Of a stretch of 62,000 nucleotides of DNA, positions 24,101 to 34,575 are shown piece after piece. Each line of letters opens with the position of its first letter. Within the stretch, counting starts at the first letter, position 1. The notes beneath the pieces were generated by a model, which was not told where the DNA came from, made no database searches, and saw only the letters and a list, made by a program, of their open reading frames with translations. The position numbers and the translations under genes were made by a program. This DNA is from Lingula anatina (Eukaryota; Brachiopoda; Lingulata; Lingulida; Lingulidae). Location: contig NW_019774047.1 in the NCBI RefSeq assembly GCF_001039355.2, forward strand, positions 46,800 through 108,799, read 5' to 3'.

Positions 24101-24757
24101 TCGTCTGTTTTGGAATCATTTGCACAATTTGCAATAACATGTGCTCAAGCTGATACCTTCCAAAATATTTCTATATTGTTCAATCCGCCTCTGACTTCGG
24201 AAATTCATGTGCATACAGCGTTTTCTGCTAAATAATAATCACTAAATATCCAAGTCGGCGGTTTCTATATAGAACTGTCTGGAGCCGGAAGACGAGCCAC
24301 GAGAGACCTGAAGACTACCGCCACGTGTCTTCCCAGGCCAGGGAGTTTTTACAAAACATTTAAAACCCCTTTCATTCAGTGGAACTTACTGTTGTTATGT
24401 TGGGATTTGGAATGAAATATAAAAGTGTATAGTGAAGCTCACAGTAATATTTCCCTATTAGAGACCATTCCCACAGATTTTTGGATCTATCTATCTACCG
24501 GCTTAAATGTCTGTCACGCCTAGTAAAACTGTTAGGGGGTAAATTATCTTTACCCTAGCTGATTCGGTACGCGTGACAGAAAGTTAAGTCTCTTGAGCTT
24601 ATAGCCATTTAGCGTGAACCCCCAGGGAGTAAGGTCGATCCAGATGGATCGATCTAAGTATGGGAACTCAGTCTAAGACTCTGCTACACTCTCGGTGAAC
24701 TGCAGTCTCTTAAAAGCACATTTTCATCGATGATAGTCAAATAATTACTTTCATTTA

Positions 24758-24816
<59 letters not shown>

Positions 24817-24826
24817 GTGTGTGTGA

Positions 24827-24897
<71 letters not shown>

Positions 24898-25070
24898 CGA
24901 ATAAATCAATCCATATAGACAAGCGAATATTGCCTTTTTTTATCATCCTATTTATGTAGAACCGCAGGTTTTTCTCAAAAATATTCATACAGTGATATAA
25001 TGCTAGCCAATTTTCAGTCTAACAGATCTGTGCAAAAATGATCGATGCATCTTTCTAAGACCCCGGTAGC
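24101..25070. other. Intergenic DNA with microsatellites
   Basis: Holds an (ATT)n tract (about 24758-24806), a (GT)n then (GA)n tract (about 24817-24892), and an imperfect 71-nt foldback at 24510-24580. No gene is visible. Confidence 0.7.
24510..24580. repeat. Imperfect 71-nt hairpin
   Basis: Outer arms TCTGTCACGC and GCGTGACAGA are perfectly complementary. An inner stem GGGTAAA and TTTACCC closes a TTATC loop. It could be a short MITE remnant or a transcribed hairpin; nothing decides between them. Confidence 0.45.
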
Positions 25071-26179
25071 CTAGATGCAGCCACTGTTCTGATTCTCGGC
25101 CTCGTCACGCACGGCGGTAGCAAACTTCTCAAACTCCGTGAAGTCGTTCAGGCCGAAGGCCATGTCCGAGCCTTTCCCTGTGATGATCTCCAGCTCGCAC
25201 GCACGTGCGTTGTCGACGCCGAGGGCGAAGAGTTGGACGCCGTTTGGTCCCATCTTTCTCAGCTTGTCAGCCTCATCAGCCAGAGACTGGCAGCCGCGGT
25301 TACACCGACCGTCCGTGATGACAATCACGTGGGTTGAGGCGTCCGTGTCGTTCAACCTGCTCCCTGGTTGGCTAAGAACGCGCTGACGCACGTGTCTCAA
25401 GGCTTCCGCTGTGGCTGTGGCAGAACCCCTGCGGTGGTTCAGCGCGATGATCTTGCTGTTCAACGCGTCCGTGCCATCGTGGCTCGTGGAGAACGGAATG
25501 GCCGTCTCGACAGTATTGCCGAACAAGACGACGGCCACCTGCTTCTCCTCCATGCCGTTTCCCATTGTGACAGGACAAAATGACTTGGTCAGGATGGCCA
25601 CGCCCTCTTTTGCCCGTTCAAAAGAATCCATAGAGACGCTGCCTGAGGTGTCAAGGACAAAAACATAGTCGCGTTTTGGCTTATTTTTAAAAGGCGAAGG
25701 ATCGGCACCCCTCTTTCCCAGTATGCCGGTGAATGAGTTGGTCATGCTGTTTGGGATCAGCGGGTTTGTGGGGATGCCCGGGTATATAGGTTTGATAATA
25801 CCGCCACCGCTACCGTAGACGCAGGAGTCTGCCCAACTGGACCCTGCAGACGTGCCTGTGCCGGTCGTGCCGACGCAGCCCACCTGCCGTTTGCCAAGGA
25901 CTGCGGCAAACTTGCTGGCGGCAGCGTTCACTCCTCCTGGCAAGGTTGCTGGAAACAAAACACGGCAGCAATTAAGACACTGTCCATGATCTGCTAATAC
26001 TTTCATATACTTAATCTAATTTTTTTTTTACGAATTTCAGAAGAAAATTCCACATGCACGCACACATACCTGTAGATGAACGGCTACTTTGGCTACCTTT
26101 CCCTACCTGCCAAACAAACTTAGGCATATATTCAACTACAGCTAAAAACAGGCGCATTTAGACGCTAGAGCTCAATCTC

Positions 26180-26276
<97 letters not shown>

Positions 26277-26816
26277 TCATACCTGTGTTACATACTACTC
26301 TCCTTGCTCTGGACACGTTCTCCATCAAACGATCTCTCAAGACGTCGTCATTTTCTAGGGCAAAAACGCTGAAAACAAAAAGGCAACTTGCCTTTATTTA
26401 CTTTCATCTGTACAAGTATCCAGATCCGCGCAGTACAACTTGGCTAATAACTGAATCACGTTTAAATAGAAATCCACAAACAGTTGTCAGTTTAAGAATT
26501 TTAAATCCTGTGCTAATGTTCTTCCGCAAATTTAAGATCGCGTTAAAAAAGGCGTTACCAATTATCATTATAATAGTGAAATTGATTTTGTGGTAAAGGC
26601 CTTATAAGAAGTTATTCTTTGAACGAAAATCTTTAATTATTCTTTGAATGAAAATCTGTCAGCTGTAATCACTTAATTTCTTACTTTATTTGGAAATTTG
26701 GCGTGTTTCGCCCCAAATAATATGAACAAATTATAACCGATCAAAAAAGTTCAGGAGCATCTAAGATCTAAGACTTACCTGACCACAAAGTAAACGATAC
26801 AAATTACACAAAACAT
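25071..26816 (-). CDS. Secreted von Willebrand factor A protein, paralog 1 (3 exons, 333 aa)
   Basis: Function unknown. Exons 26816-26779, 26368-26283 and 25948-25071 join in phase to give 333 aa. Exon 1 encodes the hydrophobic signal peptide MFCVICIVYFVV, with probable cleavage after SVFA at the start of exon 2. Exon 2 ends with SRARR, a furin-type site. Exon 3 encodes a linker (SSWADSCVYGSGGG), a second basic motif KPKR, then one vWA domain from about residue 134. The MIDAS residues are intact: DTSGS, a Thr in SATATAEAL, and TDGRC. Conserved cysteines occur at ADSC, SFCPVT, DGRCNRGC, ARACELE and the C-terminal SGCI. It is the most divergent of four paralogs and faces away from them. A TTAAATA box at about 26913-26919 may be its promoter. 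Secretion is inferred from the signal peptide. Confidence 0.87.
26181..26275. repeat. (CT)n-(CA)n compound microsatellite
   Basis: About 55 bp of CT dinucleotides run into about 38 bp of CA, ending 8 bp before the exon 2 donor of vWA paralog 1. Confidence 0.95.
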
Positions 26817-28155
26817 CTTGAGCCGTGCTAGAATTGAGCTGTATAACATATGTCTGAAACTCGAATTGTGTGCCCAAACTGTGCCTTCAACCTGGTGAAA
26901 TTGGTGGTGGAGTATTTAAGACCGCATTCAGATTCAGATATTACACCAGCTGGATCGATCCAAGTGTGCCGGGGATTCTCGCTAAAGTGCATTCAGTGTA
27001 ATTAGTTTTCGTCTTACAAACCTCTTTGAGTAGCTAAGTAATTAGTCAATTACCCCCCAGTAACTCAGACATTTAAGAAAATTACAGTGATTGCGCTTGA
27101 GAGAATTTCCTACAGAGTTGGATCGATCCAGCTAGCACGATGGCTTTATCTAAACGTTCCCTGTAGTAAGAGACTTTGTCACAAGAAGCTTAAGGTTTCT
27201 ATATCTGTACAGCTTATAATGTCCCCATCACGTTTGTGGCACCTGCTTACACGTGGGACCCATTCCACATGTCGGTTTTACCGGCTAACCTAGAATGTAC
27301 ACAAAATGGGATTCAACCATATTTTCTAAACACGGATTTTCATTGTAAACTTTATGCTAGGATCCAAGATCTATTGGATCCTAGCTTTATGAAATAAGCG
27401 GAATCCGGAGAAGGCGGAAAGGGTGGGGCGGGAGAGGGGTGGGGTTACCAGGGTAACACCCCAAAACAAAATAACGGATTCAATCTTCCCAAATAATATT
27501 GCGGGCCGTCCGGTAATACCCTCATCATATTTTTCCTGTACGGTTTTTAGTTGCATTAAAACACTAAGAGGTAAATCAGAAGGTTTTAAGCGTTTTAACA
27601 GTAAATAAAGTTAAGAGTACTGGAATTAAAGTGCATGGGGTGATCTACATGTATGTATTGGAACATGAAACATATTACAGAGAAAAAATAGCTGACTTTA
27701 CGGACACTTCAATTTTCCTTTTTGTCAAAAAAGATGGCAACCACAGTTCAATTTGAATTAAATTTGTAAATGTTTATTTTTACATAGAAATTAAGTTAAA
27801 AAACAACTCCCCCACAACACTAGCATTCTTCATACACAGATCACGATATCTATGTCACCACACGGTATTTGTTTTTTTTTTCTATATAGCTAAAGAATGT
27901 TATCAGAATCTTGTTTATAGAACGTCTTCTCTTGTTAAATGGTGTCATCTGAGCTGTTTACACTAATTTTTATCGATAGATAAATGTCCTTATCCAAAAC
28001 AAATTGTCATCTTTTCCACACACACACGTTTCCCAAAAAGGAAGAAAAGTCACACGCTTAAGCCTACTGGGCCATGTTTTATTATTTCAACCATTAATGT
28101 GGGGCAAGGCTGGCAACTGAATATCAGAGAGCGCAACTGTCACAATGGCCTCATT

Positions 28156-29024
28156 TAGAATAGGGGACTAACTAGTCCAAGGGTCAAATATGGCCGACCC
28201 ACTTGAATACTTCTCCACGGGATATCTATTTAAAGGACAATGTTCATGTAAAAATCCATTTCTCGAATTTTGAAGATACAGCACTCAATCTATACACTAG
28301 AGGTATGTTTTAATCGATCCCCGCCATTTAAAAATTATAAAAACAATCTATTAGTAGAAAAAAAGCGTTTTAGTAAACCTCACCTCAATATGCAAAAATG
28401 AAGCAACAGATCTGGGTCACGTGGTACTGTGACGACAATCACGATAAAGGTCTATGAGACTCAACTGAGCTGCAGGTGCATACAGACGGAGAAGTTAAGG
28501 AAAGTTGTGTTGAACGGAGTTGAGGAATTTTCGTTATGCCTCGGTGTGTTGCCGTGGGATTCACCAAAATTGCAGCTCTCGTTGACAATCTTTCTTTGTC
28601 TGTGACGGTCTTCCGTGACTTACTTACTAACTTCGGTGACAATAGTTGCGATGCTCTAGATCATGGTCACCTCAGGTGGTTTAGATCATATCAAGAGCTG
28701 GTAGTCTTTCAGATTAACTGTCATCAGTTGGCAAACTTANGGCTCGATTGTCGTCATTGGACCACGTGACCTCGTAGCTCATTAACTCCCAGGCCGAGCA
28801 AATAAGACGTTTTTTAAAGCCAAAAATTTACAAAATGAGCTTTTAATTTGTGTATTTGGATAAAGATATCGTTAGTTGGGCATGTTTTCTGAAGAATATG
28901 TTCCGTTCAGGCCATTCTGACGGCATGAAGCAAACCCTTTAATGTCTGTTCGCAGATTAGACGGCAAGCTGTGTAGTGGGTCGCCATATTTGACCCTCGG
29001 ACTAGTTAGGCCCCTATTCTGAAC
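28156..29024. mobile_element. Long family A element with about 50-bp inverted repeats
   Basis: Left end AGAATAGGGGACTAACTAGT then GGGTCAAATATGGCCGACCC; right end is the inverse (GGGTCGCCATATTTGACCCT, ACTAGTTAGGCCCCTATTCT). The terminal repeat matches that of the 190-bp family A elements, but the roughly 770-bp interior is distinct. The interior includes a short open frame starting MPRCVAVGF at 28536 that vaguely recalls a THAP zinc-finger start. The N at 28740 lies inside. Confidence 0.75.
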
Positions 29025-29411
29025 GGGGCCAATGAGAGCTTGGTTTGTGTGAATATGACTAAGTGCCCTCTACCAGGGCCACAGATTGATTTTTCACTAA
29101 ATACTAACAGGTATGTCTCTGGTTACATTGATGGCTAATCTCTGAACTCTGAATCTCTGAACTGTCAGCAAAAATGCCCAAAATTGTGCGGCCCTGGTAC
29201 AGGGTAATGAGTAAGTGGGTTTATCAGAGAAAAGCAACTGTCTGTGTCCTTGTTTTCCTAACCGAGACTGTTTACACCCGACATACACTTTAAATCAACA
29301 CAAGGTCAGACTTTTGAGATGAGTGGACTTGGATGACGATATTTGACTGATGAGCAAAATACAGGACGTAATTAACCTTTTAAAATAAACTTGTTATTCA
29401 TAGATGCAGGA

Positions 29412-29595
29412 TGTACATTATTTCACCCTATTATTTTCCAATAAACGATAATTTTGAGAATGAATGGTATCCGTAGACGAAATATAAATAGCGAATTTAA
29501 ATGTATATTATCTGACCCTATAATTCTCCAATTAACGATAATTTTGAGTATGAACGGTATCCCTAGACAAAATAAAAATAGCAAATTTGAATTAA
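29412..29595. repeat. 91-bp direct tandem duplication
   Basis: The two units share AACGATAATTTTGAG, followed by GGTATCC and TAGAC, with the second unit about 91 bp after the first. Divergence is about 15 percent, so the duplication is old. Confidence 0.75.
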
Positions 29596-30057
29596 AAGAG
29601 ACCAAGCGTTACGTCCTAAATTATTTTCTTGTGCCTACCGACCATCATACAATAATTTTTTAAATATTCTTATATTTGGCTTCAGCACAATGGAAGGTAC
29701 CCTGAGTTTCAGAGAATAGTGGGAAACTTACTGGCAGAGGCATGCTGATAATAACGTAGTGAATATACAGGGAACTCGGAAATTCGGGGGTAGGGTGTGA
29801 AATGAAAGTTAGCATGCGTTCCTTGCATTTGCTCTTTGCGTGAATGATGTTATTTTGAACCAGAAGTTTTAATGTAAGCCGTCAATTATGTAAACAGAGA
29901 CAAACTACATACACGAAGACTTAGGAGACAATAGAATCCTGTGTATTGTTTCCTTGAAGTATGACAGCCTTAAGCGGAATACCCCATGTATTATCTGATT
30001 AATGCGACGCTGAACGACTATAAATTGTAGAGCGGACAAGCTGCGTGGCATGGTTCA

Positions 30058-30062
30058 AGCGC

Positions 30063-30144
<82 letters not shown>

Positions 30145-30182
30145 TAGAGAGAGAGTGTGTGTGTAAGTGTTTGTGTGTGCGC
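30058..30182. repeat. (CG)n-(GT)n-(GA)n compound microsatellite
   Basis: About 18 bp of GC, then GT, then GA repeats in direct succession, followed by a further imperfect GT run. Confidence 0.95.
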
Positions 30183-31149
30183 GCCTATGTGCGTCTGCGG
30201 GTGTTATTCATTGTTAATTGAACGGGTCATAATATAACGTTAACCGATCTAACCTTCACTGCATACGTTGGGTCCCTTCTTAAAGGGATGGCTGCATCTT
30301 AATACAGTAGTGTTTTTGACTTATTTATTGACTAGTTGCCTATCCCGGACACCGAGTCTGCCTCCAGGTCGCCCTTTGTTCTGTCTCCCCATCAATCCTC
30401 AGACACTCTTCCTTGTTCTGCGGTTGACTTCTGACAGAAAAAGGATAAACACGAGTAGGGTACCAGGATCAATTCGTCTCTAGTTTTTTTTCTTTTTTTT
30501 TTGCAGCGTTGATATATTTTTTATACTATTTCATGCCCGTTGGCCCGAGGGGGAGCTGTCCCGTTGAAAGAACCGTCATTTTGGTCTAGGTTTTATGTCA
30601 TTTCAAAGGTTGGGTCAACTAAGAGGATAAAAAAAATTCTACTTTGTCAGACCCCCACCCCCCTTTTTGAAGTTGCTGGTATGTTGTGTATTGAGTCTTT
30701 AATTCACTATACTTTGTTTTAGTTAGACGATCAAACACTTGGAAAACTTCCGCAACTTACAAAGTCCATAGCTTCACATCAATACCAACATAATAAAAAA
30801 AACAGTTACACTTTTAGAGTTAGCATGAATTATCTTACCGATCGAAATTTTTGTAGCCAGCTGTATGCAAACATCTAAATATTCACACATCTCTTCAAGT
30901 CAGGTCCGTTATAGGCGATATTCAAAAATACTTGGCAATATTTTTAATTACATAACTGAGCAAACGATCCCTGGATGAGAAGTTAAACCCAAATCTCGAG
31001 GACAACTGCTACTGATATTTTACAGATGAATTATTTTGTGCCCCCCCCCCTCTTTTCTCCGTCCTATCCCGGAATGACACCGGTGAATTTAGAGCTACAT
31101 TGTGCCTAGATTGTAACGTGTTTTGGTTATAATTTTTATTCAACACACG

Positions 31150-31288
31150 ATTAAGACGCAATAGCATAACCCGGAGATTTAGCTGTTATCGCATGCAACC
31201 AAAACAGGCCTGTCACGTAGAGATATAAATATAAGGTGCGGAAGCTTTCTTTGATCGGCATGATAGCACCTGTATCAAGAGAGCGAAA
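31150..31288 (+). promoter_or_regulatory. vWA paralog 2 core promoter with TATA box
   Basis: TATAAATA at 31224-31231 sits 65 bp before the ATG, preceded by CCGGAGATTT and GTCACGTAGAGA and followed by AAGGTGCGG. The same block lies upstream of paralogs 3 and 4, so it is a conserved promoter module. Confidence 0.7.
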
Positions 31289-33702
31289 ATGTTACGTAGA
31301 ATTGTATTCTGTGTTTTCGTCGCGGGGTAAGTTTCTATGTACTCTGTGATGGAGTTTGTTTGTTGTGTCCACGGAATCACGTCTTTAAAAGAGCAGCATT
31401 CCCGCTTGTATTAAAGAAACCGCTTGTAACAATTTTTCTCTCCTTTATTTTTTTAACGCAAAGCGCATTTTATTTTATTTATATCATTATTATTTTTGGT
31501 ATGGAAATCAAAATCCCTGTTTAAAGAAACATTTAAATCCAGAATGATCGTAAAGATGCATGGATGCACGTGTCCGTTCCAATTGCTGTAGCCAAGTGGT
31601 ATCAGTATAGGGTGTTAACCGCCATAAGTTTAAGTTATCTTTAGTTTTAATTGTACAGAAATTAGCCAGCACCTTAAGCAAAGATTAATATTACGTCAAG
31701 GGGAGAAATTACTTTTTTGTGCTCGCATTATTAACAATATTGTCTGTCCATGCTATAAGAATTTTCGTCGACATGCGTTAAATTTTTTAACTGTTATTTT
31801 AAAAAGTTGAAACGGGGGGTTATCCACAAAATGTCATCACGCCGTAAGCAGACACTACCGTATACGACTTTATACAACGAATGCCTAGACTTATCCATTA
31901 AGCCTCGATTAATTTGGAATTTCGAAGATTTGCCTTTCAAACATTTGAAGTCATGATGTTTTTAAACGGAGGACTTTAAGTTATATAACGACTATCTATC
32001 ACGAATTTCAAAAAAAATTTGTTTTAAAATCTCTTTAGATTTTTAAAAATATCCATATCCAGTAGTTTTTTTTTCCTAAAATGAAAGTGTAGTGTTTGTT
32101 CACCACTTGTGTAAAATCTCTCGTTTGCATGATTGGGTGTGTGGCACCGGGGGCGTCTCGATAGTCCGAAGGTTCATTGGTCCGAAAAGTGGTAACATTT
32201 TCATCGATTTTTTAATCAAGGGTTCATTGGTCCGAAGGTTCTATAGTGAACATTCGGACCAATGAACCTTCGGACTATTGAACCTTCGGACTATCGCTAC
32301 GGCACCGATTTTAATGCAATTTTAGCATACATGTATCTACTTATCTATATACATAGTACGTGTATAGTGCGCAACAAAGCGCGCGCGTTTTTTTTTTTTT
32401 ATGTATTCTCTCGATCAAATGGTGATAAAAAACTTTCATTTTCAGTGGCTTCGCTGCCCTAAACCTTGACGAAGCTAGAGATGAAATAGTATCAAAAGTA
32501 TCCAAACTTCGACATAGAAGGCAGGTGACCCAAATTGGTAGGTTGATTTGGCCTTTCTATAGACCTTATCAGTGGAGATTGCTTTTCGTACCGCCTACTT
32601 TCGATTTAAGTCAGTAGTTTTACGGAATCGTCGTGGTGCCTAATCTTTATTTTTATTTTTTTTTTAAATTTATTTATTTATTTTTTGGTCGATGCTAAAA
32701 AATAATAAACCCATTCAATCTGATGAAAATGAATGCTTATTCATAGTGTGTATCACTTTACATATTAATCAGTGATTAATATTACATATATATCATATTT
32801 CAGGCTCAGCGGGACTAGCCAGCGCTGTCAGTCAATTTGCGGGAGCGTTGGGAGGTGGTGGAGGTGGGGGAGGAGGGGGTCGGGGGATTGGGGTTTCAGG
32901 ACCTAGAGCTGTAGCAGGTACCAGCTTTGCAGACTCCTGTATCTACGACAGCGACCCGCAGCCTACAGTGCCTACAACACTTCCATTTGGATTTGGATTT
33001 GGAACGCCCGTGCCAGGTGGCGGGATGGGGTACGGGTCAGGCGGCAGTCCTGCGGCAAGCTCGCCCAGGCGCCAGACAGGCAGCATCGGACCTCATGCTA
33101 ACCGCGATATCGTGTTTGTGTTGGACACGTCAGGCAGCATATCCAACGCGGCCTTCGAGCAAGCCAAGGAGGGCGTGGCTCTTCTAACCAGCTCCTTCTG
33201 TCCTACCACAATGGGCAGGGGCCTGGGCGGAGAGAAGCAGATAGCCTTGGTGCTGTTCGGAAGCCAGGTTGAGACGGCAATCCCATTCACCGAGAGTCAC
33301 GCTGGCGTTGACCAACTTAACCGTAAAATCATTGCCTTGCGTCATCGCCACGAGGCCGCCACCGCCACGGCCGAGGCACTGCGTCACACTAGGACCAGAG
33401 TTCTTGGCCAAGGAGTCAGCCGCCTTAACAACCCGGACACTGCCACTCACGTCTTCGTCATCACCGACGGCCGTTGTAACATAGGGTGCAGTCAGCTGGC
33501 AGAAGAGGCCGATAAACTGAGAGCAATGGAAGGGGTACAGGTTTTTGCTATGGGCATTGACAACGCTCGCGCCTGCGAACTCGAGATTATCACTGGGAGG
33601 GGGTCTGACCTGGCGTATGGTCTTAGTGACTTTAGTCAGTTCGAGCAATTCGCAAAGGCAGTCAGAGAAAGAGCGTCCCAGGAGCCAAACGGATGCATTT
33701 AA
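31289..33702 (+). CDS. Secreted von Willebrand factor A protein, paralog 2 (3 exons, 342 aa)
   Basis: Exons 31289-31326, 32446-32537 and 32804-33702 join in phase, 342 aa. Exon 1 encodes the signal peptide core MLRRIVFCVFVA, completed by GGFA in exon 2. The short propeptide ends in a furin-type site LRHRR before QVTQIG. The linker is very Gly-rich (a run of ten Gly just after FAGALG, then FGFGFGTPVPGGGMGYGSGG), unlike the Pro/Arg-rich linkers of paralogs 3 and 4. A basic SPRR precedes the vWA domain, which starts near residue 143. MIDAS residues DTSGS, TATAEAL and TDGRC are intact. The conserved linker Cys motif ADSCIYDS is present. AATAAA at about 33889 is a likely poly(A) signal. Intron 1 carries a foldback element. 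Role unknown. Confidence 0.88.
32150..32300. mobile_element. Foldback element built of TCCGAAGGTTCATTGG units
   Basis: CGATAGTCCGAAGGTTCATT with GGTCCGAA at 32159-32186, and GGTTCATTGGTCCGAAGGTT at 32221-32240. Inverse copies (TTCGGACCAATGAACC, TTCGGACTATTGAACC, TTCGGACTATCG) lie at 32253-32296. The unit is repeated in both directions around a short unique centre within intron 1 of vWA paralog 2. Confidence 0.75.
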
Positions 33703-34440
33703 AGAGTGCCACATAGCACAGTTAACACATTTTGGTGTCTAAAAGCAATATTGTGTTAAATGTGTCGCATATCTGCCGCATCGAACACAATTCATTCATA
33801 GTTAAGAGTCTTAATTTCCACGCATAGACTTTGATATCAAACTTCTACGAACAGTGTTAACATCAGGATTATTAGGCAAAAACCGAATAAAATGAATTGC
33901 TGAAGCAAATCGTCTTGTTTTCGTTGATGCTCTACTTATATTATTAAAAAAGACTACGAAAACACTCAAAAGAGCAGACATCTGCCAAGACAATTTATTA
34001 ATTAACATTTAACCACTAATTTTTAATGGACCATTACCAAAATCTACTCACTGTTAAGTAGCCAAATTTCTGACCTATCCTGAAAATTTAAAATATACAC
34101 AAATTTTATCTAGCATTTATCCGTGTCAATAAATTAAGGGGATACTTTTAAACATATAGGCCTATAAGGTTGCACAAGCAACAGCTATCTGCAAAGAAAT
34201 TAGAATATTTACGACAAAAATGGTTGCTCTCACAGTCAGCCTCTCTATTCAATAAAAAGTGGATATTTTTACCGCTATTTTGTATTTTCTGAACCATTAA
34301 TCATGTTAGATATGGTGTCTAAAATAAAAAAAGCACTGTTTATTTATTATACCTGCTACGTGATCATTTGTAAATAAAAGTACATGGAATTGAGGGCGGG
34401 CCAACTTTTTTTGGCCAATATTGTATAAGACGCAAGATTA
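33703..34440. repeat. 3' flank shared by vWA paralogs 2 and 3
   Basis: The block from the stop codon to about 34260 aligns with 36496-37020 downstream of paralog 3: both have GTGTCTAAA, AACACAATTCATTCATAGT, TGATATCAAACT and CGTCTTGTTTT in the same order. No gene is present. It records a duplication unit that included the 3' end. Confidence 0.8.
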
Positions 34441-34447
34441 CAGGCGC

Positions 34448-34575
34448 AATAAACCGGAGATTTTTAAAGTAGTAATTACATGTGACTGGCACAGGAGTGT
34501 CACGTAAACATAAGGTCCGGTTGCTCTTTAAGTCCGTCAAAACAGCAGCAGCATCAAGAGAGAGAGAGAGAGAAA
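34448..34575 (+). promoter_or_regulatory. vWA paralog 3 promoter module, TATA box deleted
   Basis: GCAATAAACCGGAGATTTTT and AAGGTCCGGTTGCTCT are nearly identical to the paralog 4 promoter, but where paralog 4 has AAGATGTATAAATATAAGG this copy reads CGTAAACATAAGG. A net loss of about 8 bp removes the TATA core. A GA repeat ends just before the ATG. Confidence 0.65.

Larger units (their letters stand above)
26914..31210. other. Intergenic DNA between divergent vWA genes
   Basis: 4.3 kb with no supported exon. It contains a long family A element (28156-29024), a 91-bp tandem duplication (29412-29595), and a dense microsatellite block (30058-30180: CG, then GT, then GA). GGATCGATCC palindromes occur at about 26943 and 27120. 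Confidence 0.6.

Noticed and set aside
24481-24700. Possible tRNA or 5S rRNA gene
   Set aside because: The hairpin does not form a cloverleaf and no A/B box pair fits.
25372-25668. Plus-strand and alternate-frame ORFs over vWA paralog 1
   Set aside because: Shadows of the GC-rich vWA exon, with no splice or family support.
33184-33714. 176-codon minus ORF over vWA paralog 2, with similar antisense ORFs over paralogs 3 and 4
   Set aside because: Antisense shadows that recur only because the vWA DNA itself is conserved.
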